The notes under the pieces: generated by a model
What the model was told of the DNA's origin: nothing
Seen by the model: only the letters and a program-made list of their open reading frames with translations
Databases searched by the model: none
In this document: positions 33,243-41,338 of the stretch, piece by piece
How the letters are laid out: each line of letters begins with the position of its first letter
Position numbering within the stretch: the stretch's first letter is position 1
Translations under genes and position numbers: made by a program
Assembly: GCA_002501655.1 (NCBI GenBank)
Contig: DANY01000041.1
Coordinates: 55,524 to 100,242 of the forward strand
Reading direction: 5' to 3'
Origin: Methanoculleus sp. UBA303
GTDB taxonomy: Archaea > Halobacteriota > Methanomicrobia > Methanomicrobiales > Methanoculleaceae
Length of the DNA: 44,719 nt

Positions 33243-33711
33243 TCGGGATCTCCCTTCCCCCGGGCCCTGGCCGGCCCCTCATCTTTGTGAGGCGCACCTC
33301 AAGGACGCCGTTCTTGAAACTGGTGCTCGCCCCTTCGCTTATCACGCTCGCCGGCAGGCGTACCAGCCGGCTCAGGGTGCCGTCCCCGCGTTCATGGATG
33401 GAGTAGCCTCCCGGCCCTTCCGCGGCCGGCGCGGTACGTCTTGCCGTTATCCGCAGGGTCTGCGGGTTGAGCAGGCTGATCATGATCGCGTCCTTCTCTG
33501 CACCCGGCAGTTCGGCGACCACGATCACCTCCTTCTCGTGGTCGAGGATATCGACCCTGAAGTCTGCGGATAGGCCGGGGAAATCGCGGCTGCCCCCGCG
33601 GGAGATCGGTGGCAGCCTGCCGCCCGACGTATCCCGGTTCTCCCGGTCGTTCACTCTCTCGTTGATGCCCCGCCTACCGGGGCTGGAGGGATCGTCTTCT
33701 CTTCCTGTCAT
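33235..33711 (-). CDS. Hsp20/alpha-crystallin family small heat-shock protein
   Basis: 158 residues. A disordered, charged N-terminus (about 1-45) is followed by the alpha-crystallin domain (about 48-145): FRVDILDHEKEVIVVAELPGAEKD, LRITARR, GDGTLSRLVRLPASV and FKNGVLEVRLTK. The C-terminal IPIT carries an IxI-type motif for oligomer assembly. It is an ATP-independent holdase chaperone. No heat-shock operator was recognised. It overlaps the decayed NifX-like gene by 8 nt at its 3' end. Confidence 0.92.
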   Translation of the reverse strand: MTGREDDPSSPGRRGINERVNDRENRDTSGGRLPPISRGGSRDFPGLSADFRVDILDHEKEVIVVAELPGAEKDAIMISLLNPQTLRITARRTAPAAEGPGGYSIHERGDGTLSRLVRLPASVISEGASTSFKNGVLEVRLTKMRGRPGPGGREIPIT

Positions 33712-34235
33712 GGCTGTTGCCTCCTGCAGTCCGACGGCCGTTAGGCGGCCCGTCCGGTGATCCCTCTCGATCCGGTATACTTAACCTTTTTTGCCGAAGA
33801 TATGCGCGCCCGGGACCGGGGATTCGGCCTTGCCCCGGCTCCCGATGGCTACGGGATCGTATGGACGGCGAGTGCCATCCCTGGTGGAGGTAATTACCGG
33901 TTCAGTTGTGTTTTCCGGGGTCGTTGCACCCGGTGATGCACTTCTCCCGGATCCGCACCTCTGGTGATGTATACGTTCCGGTCTCCCGGCGGCCCGGTGC
34001 GGTTCCGGGCCGAATAGTTCTCCAGGTATCGGCGGCAGGATTGGCAGAGCGGCCGGGAGAGATAGTTTACGCGGTTCCCCCTCTTGCCCGTTAAGTTTTT
34101 GTGGCGTGACCGGTATGGTGGGAGGCCCCCCGGTTTCCCGGGGTGCGGGGTGATCGGAACAGTTCGATGTCTTTCGCCGCTGCATCGCCGGAGTATCCGT
34201 ACTGATGGAATCGGTGGGGTTATGGAGGAGGGAGA
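33712..34235. other. 524-nt intergenic region
   Basis: No gene supported; the longest frame (33781-34185, minus) is Pro/Arg-rich and lacks a start signal. At the left, a TATA-like GGTTAAGTATACC (minus strand, about 33775-33787) could serve Hsp20. At the right, GTTAAGTTTTTG (about 34090-34101) could serve the ferritin-like gene, with GGAGG AGGGAGA directly before its ATG. Confidence 0.45.
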
Positions 34236-35480
34236 ATGGCTCAGTTTAAACCCTTTGAGATGGAAGGCATGCCGATCGAAGAGCAGCCCATGAACTGGAA
34301 GGATATGGTCAAGGCCCCATACGACAAGAAGGCGGTCGACGCCTACACCCGGACCCGGATCATCCTCATGAACGGCATCGAGAACAACGCCGTCCTTATG
34401 TCACACGCTATCGAGCGGATGCACCCGGACCCCGAGGTGAAGAAGTCGATGGCCCTGATGCGCCGGATCGACTCCCAGCAGCAGGTGGCGGTCAACTGGC
34501 TCAACCCGGCGGACCAGTCGGTCATCGAGACCACGCTCGGCTACGAGCAGGTGGCAGTCGACCTTACCGCGAACCTGGCGAAGAATGAGCCGGATCCCTA
34601 CGTGAAGCAGACGCTGGACTTTGCGCTGCTCGAGGACTTCGACCACCTCTACCGCTACAGTTGCCTCTACGACTACATCGAGGGCGGCGACCCCGAGGCG
34701 ATCGTCCAGGGTAAGACCGAGGTCAAACCGGGCCGGCCGACGAGCATCGAGCACCGTCACCCCGACGACTCGATGCGGAAGCACTACGACAAGGACACGG
34801 CCGACATCAAGACGAAGATGAACTACAACACGATCGTCTCGGGGGAGCAGCAGACGATGCTCTTTTACCGGGCGCACGGGTCCATGTACCCCGAGGAGAT
34901 CGCGCGGCAACTCTACGCGGAGATTGCGGAGATCGAGGAGCAGCACGTGACCCAGTATGGGCTCCTTGGCGATCCGCGGGAGACGATGCTTGAGAAGATG
35001 GCGATGATCGAACTCAACGAGGCCTACAACTACTACTCCTGCGCACAGACCGAGAGCGACCCGAGGATCCGGGGGATCTGGGAACTCTTCACGAGGATGG
35101 AGGTCGCGCACTTCTCCGAGTGTGCCCGGCTCATCAAGAAGATCGAGGGGCGCGATATCCGGGATATCATGCAGGCCGATATCATCGAGCCGCTGATCGT
35201 CTTTGAGTCGAACAAAGACTACGTCAACAGCGTCATCGCAAACCAGCTCGATCTTGCGCCCCACAACATGGAGTACGTGCGGATGCGGGACCTCCCGGAC
35301 GACTGGGCGAGTTTCGGCTATCAGCGCGCCATGAACGCGAAGGGCGTCCCGAGCGAGGAGGTCGTCGGCAAAGCGGGCCGGGAGCTTGCACAGCGCGACC
35401 AGGCGGAGAACGTCAAGAGAGTCAAGCAGGAGATGGCCCGCCGGGTGGAGAAGGGCATGGCGGCGGTGCCGGCCCGGTGA
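34236..35480 (+). CDS. ferritin-like protein with two four-helix sets
   Basis: 414 residues, almost entirely helical. Di-iron type motifs recur: E49...H57, E133/D134...H137, ExxH at E234-H237 (EIAEIEEQHVTQY) and ExxH at E289-H292 (RMEVAHFSECARL). Other candidate ligands include E104, E259 and E262. The pattern fits two ferritin/rubrerythrin-like bundles in one chain (about 30-150 and 200-305), followed by a helical tail. No rubredoxin domain is present. I infer iron storage or peroxide/oxygen defence, but have no precise family name. GGAGG and AGGGAGA precede the ATG. Confidence 0.7.
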   Translation: MAQFKPFEMEGMPIEEQPMNWKDMVKAPYDKKAVDAYTRTRIILMNGIENNAVLMSHAIERMHPDPEVKKSMALMRRIDSQQQVAVNWLNPADQSVIETTLGYEQVAVDLTANLAKNEPDPYVKQTLDFALLEDFDHLYRYSCLYDYIEGGDPEAIVQGKTEVKPGRPTSIEHRHPDDSMRKHYDKDTADIKTKMNYNTIVSGEQQTMLFYRAHGSMYPEEIARQLYAEIAEIEEQHVTQYGLLGDPRETMLEKMAMIELNEAYNYYSCAQTESDPRIRGIWELFTRMEVAHFSECARLIKKIEGRDIRDIMQADIIEPLIVFESNKDYVNSVIANQLDLAPHNMEYVRMRDLPDDWASFGYQRAMNAKGVPSEEVVGKAGRELAQRDQAENVKRVKQEMARRVEKGMAAVPAR

Positions 35481-35834
35481 ATATCTTTTTTGCGTGACGG
35501 CTCCGCGGGAGCCCCCACGGGTCGCACCACTAACCGTGATTCCGGCACCATATCGAGCCCCGTTCAACTCACGCGAAGATGCGAAGTCCGCGGGGTGGCG
35601 ATCCACCTCCCAAACCCGGACACACAAATTAAGGTGAAATAGCCCACTATAGCCCCGCACGAGAACACGAGGAGACGACTTCTTTGCGGCGAACGCTGGA
35701 CCGCTCCCGGCAAACCTACACCGGATCTGGTCATCCGCCCACGATCAGGCCGATTCATTTCTGATCCGGATGCCTTCCCGCATAAGAAGATCAACGTCTT
35801 CCCTCCGGCTGCGATGATCGGCGATACGGGTACC
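35481..35834. other. 354-nt intergenic region
   Basis: Apart from the T-run at its left end I see no gene or RNA. The open frames through it are out of phase with the neighbours and have no family resemblance. Confidence 0.5.
35485..35491 (+). terminator. T-run terminator after the ferritin-like gene
   Basis: CTTTTTT begins 5 nt after the stop at 35480. Confidence 0.5.
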
Positions 35835-36485
35835 TCAGTTCCCCGGCAGAGCGCCTCGTGCTCCGCGGGCAAAGGCCAGGGTTTTCTCAGGGTCGCGAAG
35901 ACCGTCTTTCTTGACGCCGGTATGCACGTCGACCCCGTATGGGCGGACGCTCCGTATCGCCTCTGCAACATTCTCCGGCTTGAGTCCTCCTGCGAGTATT
36001 ACAGGGATTGCTGATTTTGCCACGATCTGCGCGCTGATATTCCAGTCGTGAGGGATTCCTGTCCCCCCGATCTTCTCCTGGGTCCGGGTGTCGAGGATGA
36101 GGGCATCGGCGTAGGGCTCATAGAGTTTCGCTGCCGCTATAGCCGACTCACCCGTCACGTGAACGGCTTTCACGATCTTCAGGTACGGGAGAGCATCCCG
36201 GATGACAGGTATCCCGGACGGCTCGACGGCATCCTGGATCTGCAGCGTCGTGCAGCGCGAATCTTTCACCAGTCCGATGAGGTCCTCCGTATCCCTGAGG
36301 TGGGTGACTGCGACCGGTTCGATGAACGGCGGGAGCTCTCGTATCATCTCCGCCGCTTCTGCCGGGGTTACGACATCGGTGCTCTGGTAGGTCACGCCCA
36401 TGATGAAACCCACGGCATCGCAGCCTGCATCGATTGCACACCGCATATCCGCAAGGCTTGCCGTCCCGCAGAATTTGACACGCAT
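35835..36485 (-). CDS. trpF: phosphoribosylanthranilate isomerase
   Basis: 216 residues, a beta/alpha barrel enzyme of tryptophan synthesis (Amadori rearrangement of phosphoribosylanthranilate). VKFCGTASLADMRCAIDAGCDAVGFI (about 3-28) carries the catalytic Cys of the KxCG motif. DALILDTRTQEKIGGTGIPHDW (about 126-147) contains the catalytic Asp and the phosphate-binding GGTG. LAGGLKPENV and GVDVHTGVKKDGLRDP complete the phosphate site. ATG 36485 is chosen for GAGGAT 5 nt before it. No other trp genes adjoin. It is the last chromosomal gene before the putative mobile element. Confidence 0.93.
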   Translation of the reverse strand: MRVKFCGTASLADMRCAIDAGCDAVGFIMGVTYQSTDVVTPAEAAEMIRELPPFIEPVAVTHLRDTEDLIGLVKDSRCTTLQIQDAVEPSGIPVIRDALPYLKIVKAVHVTGESAIAAAKLYEPYADALILDTRTQEKIGGTGIPHDWNISAQIVAKSAIPVILAGGLKPENVAEAIRSVRPYGVDVHTGVKKDGLRDPEKTLAFARGARGALPGN

Positions 36486-36600
36486 CAGATCCTCTTTGTC
36501 GTTATGGGCAGATGGAATATCCGCAGAGGCGACGATCACACGGTGCATCCGTAACGACAGATGATTCAGTTGTAGAGGGTGTAAGAAAAGTTGCTCGAAG

Positions 36601-36616
36601 TGCCCCCGCCCGGATT
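36601..36616 (-). other. putative attachment site: 3' end of a tRNA gene
   Basis: Read on the minus strand the segment is AATCCGGGCGGGGGCA: the last bases of a T-loop (AAT), a T-stem 3' arm (CCGGG), a seven-base acceptor 3' arm (CGGGGGC) and a discriminator A. The rest of a tRNA is absent: the sequence to the right departs at once from TTCGA. It lies about 50 nt before the integrase start. This is the expected footprint of an element integrated into a tRNA 3' end, with the rebuilt tRNA at the other end, beyond this window. Confidence 0.4.
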
Positions 36617-36668
36617 ACGACCAGGGAAGTTCCAAATCCTTATTACGGGTGAGCGCGCATAGGTGACT

Positions 36669-37955
36669 ATGCCACAGCCAAACAAACCCTTCTACAACGG
36701 CCAGATCCGGTATGGATACCAGGTGTCCCTGGAGTCCGGGATTGAGAAAGGGACTATCACCGACCGCGACCGGAAGCTCATTCTGGAATATGTCGAGGAA
36801 CGGAAGGTCGTCAAGGATCTCTCGCTCGCGAGGATCAACAAGATTGTCTCTCATCTGGTTGGATGGCGGAAGTTCCTTACAGTCCCATTCTCCGAGGCTA
36901 CGATCACGGATATCTACGCCGCCATCACTGCTCTCAAGGGGGGAGTGAGCATCAAGGGGATACCCTTCTCCCAGAATACCATCCACGATTATATCCGCGT
37001 TCTGAAGCCCTTTCTCCATTGGCTGAATGAGGAGGGGCATAACGAGCTCAATACCACTAAAATCCGAAAAATTCAGTCCCCACCGGTGGATCGAGACACC
37101 AAAAGTCCAGACGATCTCCTCACCGTGAGGGAGGTAGAGCAACTCCTCGAAGCAGCCAAGGATCTCAGAAACCGGGCAATAATCGGAGTCCTTTATGAAT
37201 CTGGGTGCCGGATAGGCGAACTCGGGCGCCTCCAGTGGAAGGATGTTATTTTCGATGAATACGGCACTAAGTTGTATCTCACTGACAATAAGACCAAAAA
37301 GCGAAGGTATTCGCGGTTAACGCTTGCAGCCTCCTATCTTGCAGCCTGGAAGGTCGAGTATCCCGGCTCCCCCTCGGGTGATAACCTCGTCTTCATCTCC
37401 CAACAACATAACAGGCTGGAGTATAACGCCTTCCTCCGCATACTTCAGCGAACCGGGAAGGCTGCTGGGATACAAAAGAACGTGCATCCCCACATCCTCC
37501 GATCGTCACGGATCACGCATATGGTCTCCCAGAACTATCAGGAGAGCGTCATTAAGAAAAGCATGTGGGGGAATTTGAAGACCGATATGTTCGAAACCTA
37601 TGTGAAGTTAGGCGAAGGGGACATTGATGCTGAGTTCCTGGAAAAGGCCGGAGTCGCGATGAAGGCGGATACTGCCGATGAACTCAAGGCTCGGCCATGC
37701 CCGAACTGCCATACAGTGAACGCCCCAACCTTTGACCACTGTTATAAATGTGGGTGGGCTCTGTCGCCCGAAGCGATCGCCCGGACGAATGATCTCAAAG
37801 GGCAGATTGAGGGGACGGAAGCATACCAGATGCTTGAGGCGATGCGCGACCGGCCAGAGTTATTCGACTCATTCCTCGCAAACTTCGACCAACTACTATT
37901 AGAGCGGCTAAAGATGATGGGGCTCGGCTCTCAAACTGCAGGTGTTGGGTTATAA
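36669..37955 (+). CDS. tyrosine recombinase (integrase) with C-terminal zinc ribbon
   Basis: 428 residues. An N-terminal helical core-binding domain (about 30-135) precedes the catalytic domain (about 148-325). Catalytic residues are R181 (GCRIGEL), a hairpin lysine near 208-211, H275 and R278 (HPHILRSS), W300 in the place of the second His, and the nucleophile Y311 (FETYVKL). A zinc ribbon follows, CPNC (344-347) and CYKC (358-361), then a helical tail. This architecture is common among archaeal element integrases. ATG 36669 has GGTGA 3-7 nt before it; a GTG at 36663 is an alternative. It points into the element, away from the putative att site. Confidence 0.92.
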   Translation: MPQPNKPFYNGQIRYGYQVSLESGIEKGTITDRDRKLILEYVEERKVVKDLSLARINKIVSHLVGWRKFLTVPFSEATITDIYAAITALKGGVSIKGIPFSQNTIHDYIRVLKPFLHWLNEEGHNELNTTKIRKIQSPPVDRDTKSPDDLLTVREVEQLLEAAKDLRNRAIIGVLYESGCRIGELGRLQWKDVIFDEYGTKLYLTDNKTKKRRYSRLTLAASYLAAWKVEYPGSPSGDNLVFISQQHNRLEYNAFLRILQRTGKAAGIQKNVHPHILRSSRITHMVSQNYQESVIKKSMWGNLKTDMFETYVKLGEGDIDAEFLEKAGVAMKADTADELKARPCPNCHTVNAPTFDHCYKCGWALSPEAIARTNDLKGQIEGTEAYQMLEAMRDRPELFDSFLANFDQLLLERLKMMGLGSQTAGVGL

Positions 37956-38115
37956 TAGCCCGGCACCCACAAAGCCCAGCAAAGATCAAATTGTGCCAGT
38001 TATTACTTGCGTAGGAGGGTGAGGACTCTTGGCGTACAGAACCTTTTGATAAGGTATATATGCCAATAGGTATTTAATATCCTCAAACGCATCGAACGTG
38101 CCAGGGGTTCCACTG

Positions 38116-38128
38116 TTCTTTATAATCC
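38116..38128 (+). promoter_or_regulatory. TATA-like box upstream of the toxin/antitoxin pair
   Basis: TTCTTTATAATCC lies about 60 nt before ATG 38189. A second candidate, GGTATATATG at about 38053-38062, lies further upstream. A long leader with a ribosome-binding site fits the pair's start. Confidence 0.4.
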
Positions 38129-38188
38129 TCATGATAACGGCACACGAACCAAGGACTACCATATGCGAAACGTAAGGAGAGATAAAAG

Positions 38189-38344
38189 ATGGTCAAAGAA
38201 TTCGAACTCGGTCTGACACTTGAGGGCGATCAGATCCAAAGGTTTGAGGAATATATACGGAACCCTACTTGTACGGATTTAGGGATCGAAATCGTCCGGA
38301 AAGCGGTTCTTGATGCCAGAGCAGGGAAGTTTCAACGGAGATAA
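38189..38344 (+). CDS. small protein, probable antitoxin of the GNAT pair
   Basis: 51 residues starting MVKEFELGLTLEGDQ and ending ARAGKFQRR, preceded by AAGGAGA at 7 nt. The second half (GIEIVRKAVLDARAGKF) is a basic helix; the first part could be a beta strand, so a ribbon-helix-helix type fold is possible but not shown. It overlaps the acetyltransferase gene by 32 nt in another frame, the usual order and overlap of antitoxin and toxin. Codon use and GC are like those of the following gene. Family not recognised. Confidence 0.65.
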   Translation: MVKEFELGLTLEGDQIQRFEEYIRNPTCTDLGIEIVRKAVLDARAGKFQRR

Positions 38345-38915
38345 ACCCCAAAAAATCCCTTGGGATGAATTGAAAGTCCAATCCATTTGCGGGGATATAG
38401 ATCCGTCTTCGTTTTTTTGCCAAGATGAGAAACTAAACGAATTTTTATACCGTCGTGCATATTTGGGACACAGGTATTGCGTCTCTGTGACTCATCTCGT
38501 CATATATAATGATGCTCTTGTAGGCTTTTTTTCCCTCGCAAATGGGATGATAAATAAAGGAAAAGTGCAAGAATTCCATAGAAAAATAGGATTTCAACAT
38601 GACTATCCGGTATTAAAGATTGTAAGATTGGCTACACACAAAGATTATGAAAACCGAGGAATTGGAACTTTTATGATATACCAGGCAATTGGAACGGCTG
38701 AAACAATTTCGGCAATGTCTGGTTGCAAATTTGTCGCTGTAGATGCCAAAGTCAAATCGGCACAGTGGTACCTCTCGCGTGGATTTAAAGGCGCAGACCC
38801 CCCAGAAAAATGGAGTACTAACCCTGAGAGCACAGTTCCCTTGTACCTTGATTATAAGGGTGTTTTCGAAAAAACAAGCCCTACGGGGGCCCACATTGAT
38901 CCATCCACAAATTAG
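38313..38915 (+). CDS. GNAT family acetyltransferase, TacT-like toxin candidate
   Basis: 200 residues. The acetyl-CoA site is LKIVRLATHKDYENRGIGTFMIYQAI (about 102-127), with the RGIG loop in place of Q/RxxGxG/A. VAVDAKVKSAQWYLSRGF (about 141-158) matches the end of GNAT toxins of the TacT/AtaT type, where Tyr helps catalysis. Such toxins acetylate charged tRNAs and block translation; that activity is inferred. ATG 38313 follows a TTG at 38310. The gene and its partner are much poorer in GC than the rest of the window, a sign of transfer. Confidence 0.8.
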   Translation: MPEQGSFNGDKPQKIPWDELKVQSICGDIDPSSFFCQDEKLNEFLYRRAYLGHRYCVSVTHLVIYNDALVGFFSLANGMINKGKVQEFHRKIGFQHDYPVLKIVRLATHKDYENRGIGTFMIYQAIGTAETISAMSGCKFVAVDAKVKSAQWYLSRGFKGADPPEKWSTNPESTVPLYLDYKGVFEKTSPTGAHIDPSTN

Positions 38916-39098
38916 AGCAGCAAATTTGTTTTCACACCCAAGGATGATGCAGGGTATCTCTCCTCAGTAGATCATTCCATTCAGTCAGATGACTCACCGA
39001 AAACAGACATATAAATGGATTCTTTTTCGTGCACAGAGCGTTATATGAAAACTAGAAGGAGATTGCGCATTTTTAAGACACATTTTATTAGACAAGCA
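38916..39098. other. AT-rich spacer between the GNAT gene and the PEGA operon
   Basis: No gene supported. ACATATAAATGG at about 39008-39019 is a TATA-like tract with no convincing gene behind it on the plus strand. Confidence 0.4.
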
Positions 39099-39320
39099 TT
39101 ATCTACTCAGTCGCCTCTGGATGTCGTCTTCGAGCGTTTGGAGATCATGCGCGATGTCGTCCGACAACTGCGGGGCATATTTTTTAATGATCGTAATTGA
39201 TCTCAAGGCAAACTCCAATTCGAGTCGTGCCTGTTCGTATTTTCTAGTCTCGTCCTCAATTTTATCACACAATTCAATTAGTATCTCTGCATCAATCTGT
39301 TTGTTTCTGCCATCCTCCAA
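39099..39320 (-). CDS. small helical protein of the PEGA operon
   Basis: 73 residues, strongly charged and helical: IDAEILIELCDKIEDETRKYEQARLELEFALRSITIIKKYA looks like a coiled coil, and it ends in LQTLEDDIQRRLSR. GGGGGTG lies 6 nt before ATG 39320, close to the GGAGGTG consensus, which supports this as a gene. Family not recognised. It is the third gene in the direction of the PEGA gene and may share its transcript. Confidence 0.6.
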   Translation of the reverse strand: MEDGRNKQIDAEILIELCDKIEDETRKYEQARLELEFALRSITIIKKYAPQLSDDIAHDLQTLEDDIQRRLSR

Positions 39321-39439
39321 TGTTCAACACCCCCTGGTCTTCGTAGGTATTTTTTCAGAACCGCCCAAATTGTGATCTAAGGTCAGATCTCGTCCAGTCC
39401 TCGATAAATCACCTCATTCAATAAATGGTTTGGTTGTAA

Positions 39440-39592
39440 TTAAAGTGCTCCTTGGTCATCACAGCCTCGCGAGCGCCTCGAAGATGGCCCGGTCTTCCTC
39501 GAGGATCCGATCAAGGACCCTCTCAACTCTGGGGGGAGCTTGGGGGTTTCACCCTCCTCCCTCCCATCCATCTCACCGGTCATCTCGCTCAT
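39440..39592 (-). CDS. small gene coupled to the PEGA gene, perhaps frameshifted
   Basis: A strong GGAGGGT lies 4 nt before ATG 39592 and overlaps the last codons of the PEGA gene, whose stop is at 39595. The open frame gives 50 residues: an acidic start (MSEMTGEMDGREEGETPKLP) and then a Ser/Arg-rich tail. In the next frame the sequence after a C-rich run reads RVERVLDRILEEDRAIFEAL and ends ARL, stop at 39459-39461, which looks much more like a protein. Start to that stop is 134 nt, one short of 45 codons, so a one-base loss is a good explanation. Confidence 0.45.
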   Translation of the reverse strand: MSEMTGEMDGREEGETPKLPPELRGSLIGSSRKTGPSSRRSRGCDDQGAL

Positions 39593-39594
39593 TG

Positions 39595-40416
39595 CTACCC
39601 TCCAAACAGCCCTCGGAAGAAGTATACCACGTACTGGAGCACATCCGTAGGTTCATCTGATTGTGCGCTTGCCCGTGTTATAGCTGTCGAGGAGGTAGAC
39701 CCTGAGGTCTCGTGCATTATGGGCTCTGTTTGAACCGGCTGTGACAGGGGTGCCCCCTCCTCGGTCAGGATCCAAAATACCTTCTGGTTTGAGCGGTCGG
39801 AGGTCTTGTACAGATCCACTGTCTCTGTCCTATCGAGATACCCCTCCAACCGGAGCATAACTGTATGCGGTCCCGCGGATGCTACGATCGTGCAGGGAGT
39901 CGTCCCATTAGGGCGACCGTCGATATATACGGACGCTCCTGTCGGACATGACGTCACCTCAAGACCTGCCAGATAGACTGGTGCAACGTAGTTTGGATCT
40001 TTATCTAAAGTGATGGAGATATGCGAGCGATCTCCGCTATTGATCTGGAATCGCTCTGTATGTGTTTGATACCCCGGTGCTGTGGCCCGGATCGTGTGGG
40101 TGCCGGTGGGTAGAGAGTAGGTTTCCCTCTTGGTGGGGGACTTTGAGCCAGTTATAGGCGACTTCATAGGGGCAATAGGTCCGTACCCGCCATCAATGGA
40201 TATTGTAGCCTCACCGGGTGAAACCTCGACAGTCAAGTAATTCACGGGAGTTTGGGTCGGCGTCACATACACGACTATTGGTCTTTGATGCGAGGCGCCC
40301 GGGGCTCCCGGCGGCGGGACAGAACGTACTGGAGGATTGATTATAGTGGAGGTTACTGGATATACGATACAGAAGACGAGTATAATAACAGCCAGAAGAC
40401 GAAAATATTTCACCAT
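39595..40416 (-). CDS. secreted protein with two PEGA domains
   Basis: 273 residues. Signal or anchor segment at 5-23 (FRLLAVIILVFCIVYPVTS), a Pro-rich linker (about 28-58), then two PEGA-type surface repeats: 60-138 (LTVEVSPGEATISIDGGY, THTIRATAPGYQTHTERFQI) and 150-205 (LEVTSCPTGASVYIDGRPNGTTPCTI, PHTVMLRLEGYLDRTETVDL). A Ser/Thr-rich stretch leads to a hydrophobic end, DVLQYVVYFFRGLFGG, which may be a C-terminal membrane contact. PEGA domains are common in methanogen surface proteins. ATG 40416 has AGGTGAG 7 nt upstream; a GTG at 40428 is less likely. Confidence 0.8.
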   Translation of the reverse strand: MVKYFRLLAVIILVFCIVYPVTSTIINPPVRSVPPPGAPGASHQRPIVVYVTPTQTPVNYLTVEVSPGEATISIDGGYGPIAPMKSPITGSKSPTKRETYSLPTGTHTIRATAPGYQTHTERFQINSGDRSHISITLDKDPNYVAPVYLAGLEVTSCPTGASVYIDGRPNGTTPCTIVASAGPHTVMLRLEGYLDRTETVDLYKTSDRSNQKVFWILTEEGAPLSQPVQTEPIMHETSGSTSSTAITRASAQSDEPTDVLQYVVYFFRGLFGG

Positions 40417-40481
40417 ATTTAAACTCACCTGTCACATTACTGCGGCAGTATGGTTCTAATGGTTTAAATCGTTTCGCTTAA

Positions 40482-41084
40482 TCACTCCCCTCCCCACCCC
40501 GCCGTGTATTGCTTAATCTCCTGTCGAGCCTCTGGAGGCCAGCCGAGCCCCGCGTAGTGCCGTAACATGGTTCGGATGTCATGGCCCATCGATAGCGAGA
40601 CGGAGCCCTCCCGGTGACCGTGGGTCGCGAGGATCCACGATGACCACGTTTTTCGAGTCATTTTCGGGGCGATCCCCTTAAGACCCGCGAGGTGCCCCTC
40701 GTCCTTGGCTTTCCGCGCCGCCCGGAGCAGGGTCTCGCTCCAGGATTGCCTGCTGATCGGCCGGAGGTCTTCGGGGTTCTGCTTCCGGTAAGAGATCAGG
40801 GTTTCGATTGCCTGAACCCCGGCGTTTGAGAGGAGCACTGTCCGTTCCGCCTGTTTGGCTCGCTTCTTGAGCATGGATCCCTTCGGGAGGTCAATAGCAT
40901 GGCGGGATGCCTTATACCAGTCGGGGTGCTCTAAGAACCGTGCGAACTCCACGCCCCGCATTCCGGAGAAAAGGAGGCCGTCGAGGAGCAACTGGTCTTT
41001 GAAAGTGAGATGACTTCTGATCGCCCGGTACTCGCTAGGATAGAGGATCCTGGTGCTTTGCTTGAGGATGGGTTCTGGTGGCAT
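40482..41084 (-). CDS. minimal tyrosine recombinase (catalytic core only)
   Basis: 200 residues. Only a catalytic-domain-sized protein: R43 (FSGMRGVEFARFL), a K-rich hairpin around 73-78 (KKRAKQ), R144 (KMTRKTWSSW, where HxxR is replaced by KxxR), H168 (SMGHDIR) and the nucleophile Y177 (LRHYAGLGW). The N-terminal DNA-clamping domain of usual integrases is absent. The start at 41084 is chosen because a TATA-like CTTTATTT (minus strand, about 41107-41114) lies 23-30 nt upstream, fitting a leaderless transcript; the frame is open further upstream, but those residues lack coding character. It may resolve or invert DNA within the element. Confidence 0.78.
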   Translation of the reverse strand: MPPEPILKQSTRILYPSEYRAIRSHLTFKDQLLLDGLLFSGMRGVEFARFLEHPDWYKASRHAIDLPKGSMLKKRAKQAERTVLLSNAGVQAIETLISYRKQNPEDLRPISRQSWSETLLRAARKAKDEGHLAGLKGIAPKMTRKTWSSWILATHGHREGSVSLSMGHDIRTMLRHYAGLGWPPEARQEIKQYTAGWGGE

Positions 41085-41338
41085 TGGATAGTGGTCGAAG
41101 AGAGACCAAATAAAGAATGTCTGTGGTTGTCGTCTTATCATAAGATGACAGGGAGAGGCGGCATCGGGGGCGCTGCCGGAGAGATCCGGGTCGATACCCC
41201 CTACCAGGATAGGGGGATTGCCTGTCACGTTGCACAGTGCGACAGGGAGAGAACTAAGTTGCATGTGCAGATTTTTCGCATCACTAACCATAGGTAAACA
41301 TTATCCCTTAAAACCCTGACCATCCTCGCATCGACTAC

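Noticed and set aside
33781..34185. 134-residue minus-strand open frame between Hsp20 and the ferritin-like gene
   Set aside because: Low-complexity Pro/Arg composition, no ribosome-binding site, overlaps the likely promoters of both neighbours.
36601..36680. A complete tRNA gene at the putative att site
   Set aside because: Only the last 16 bases fit; the T-loop TTC, anticodon arm and D arm are missing to the right.
41085..41291. Longer N-terminus for the second recombinase
   Set aside because: The extra 69 residues look non-coding, and a TATA-like box lies just 23-30 nt before ATG 41084.
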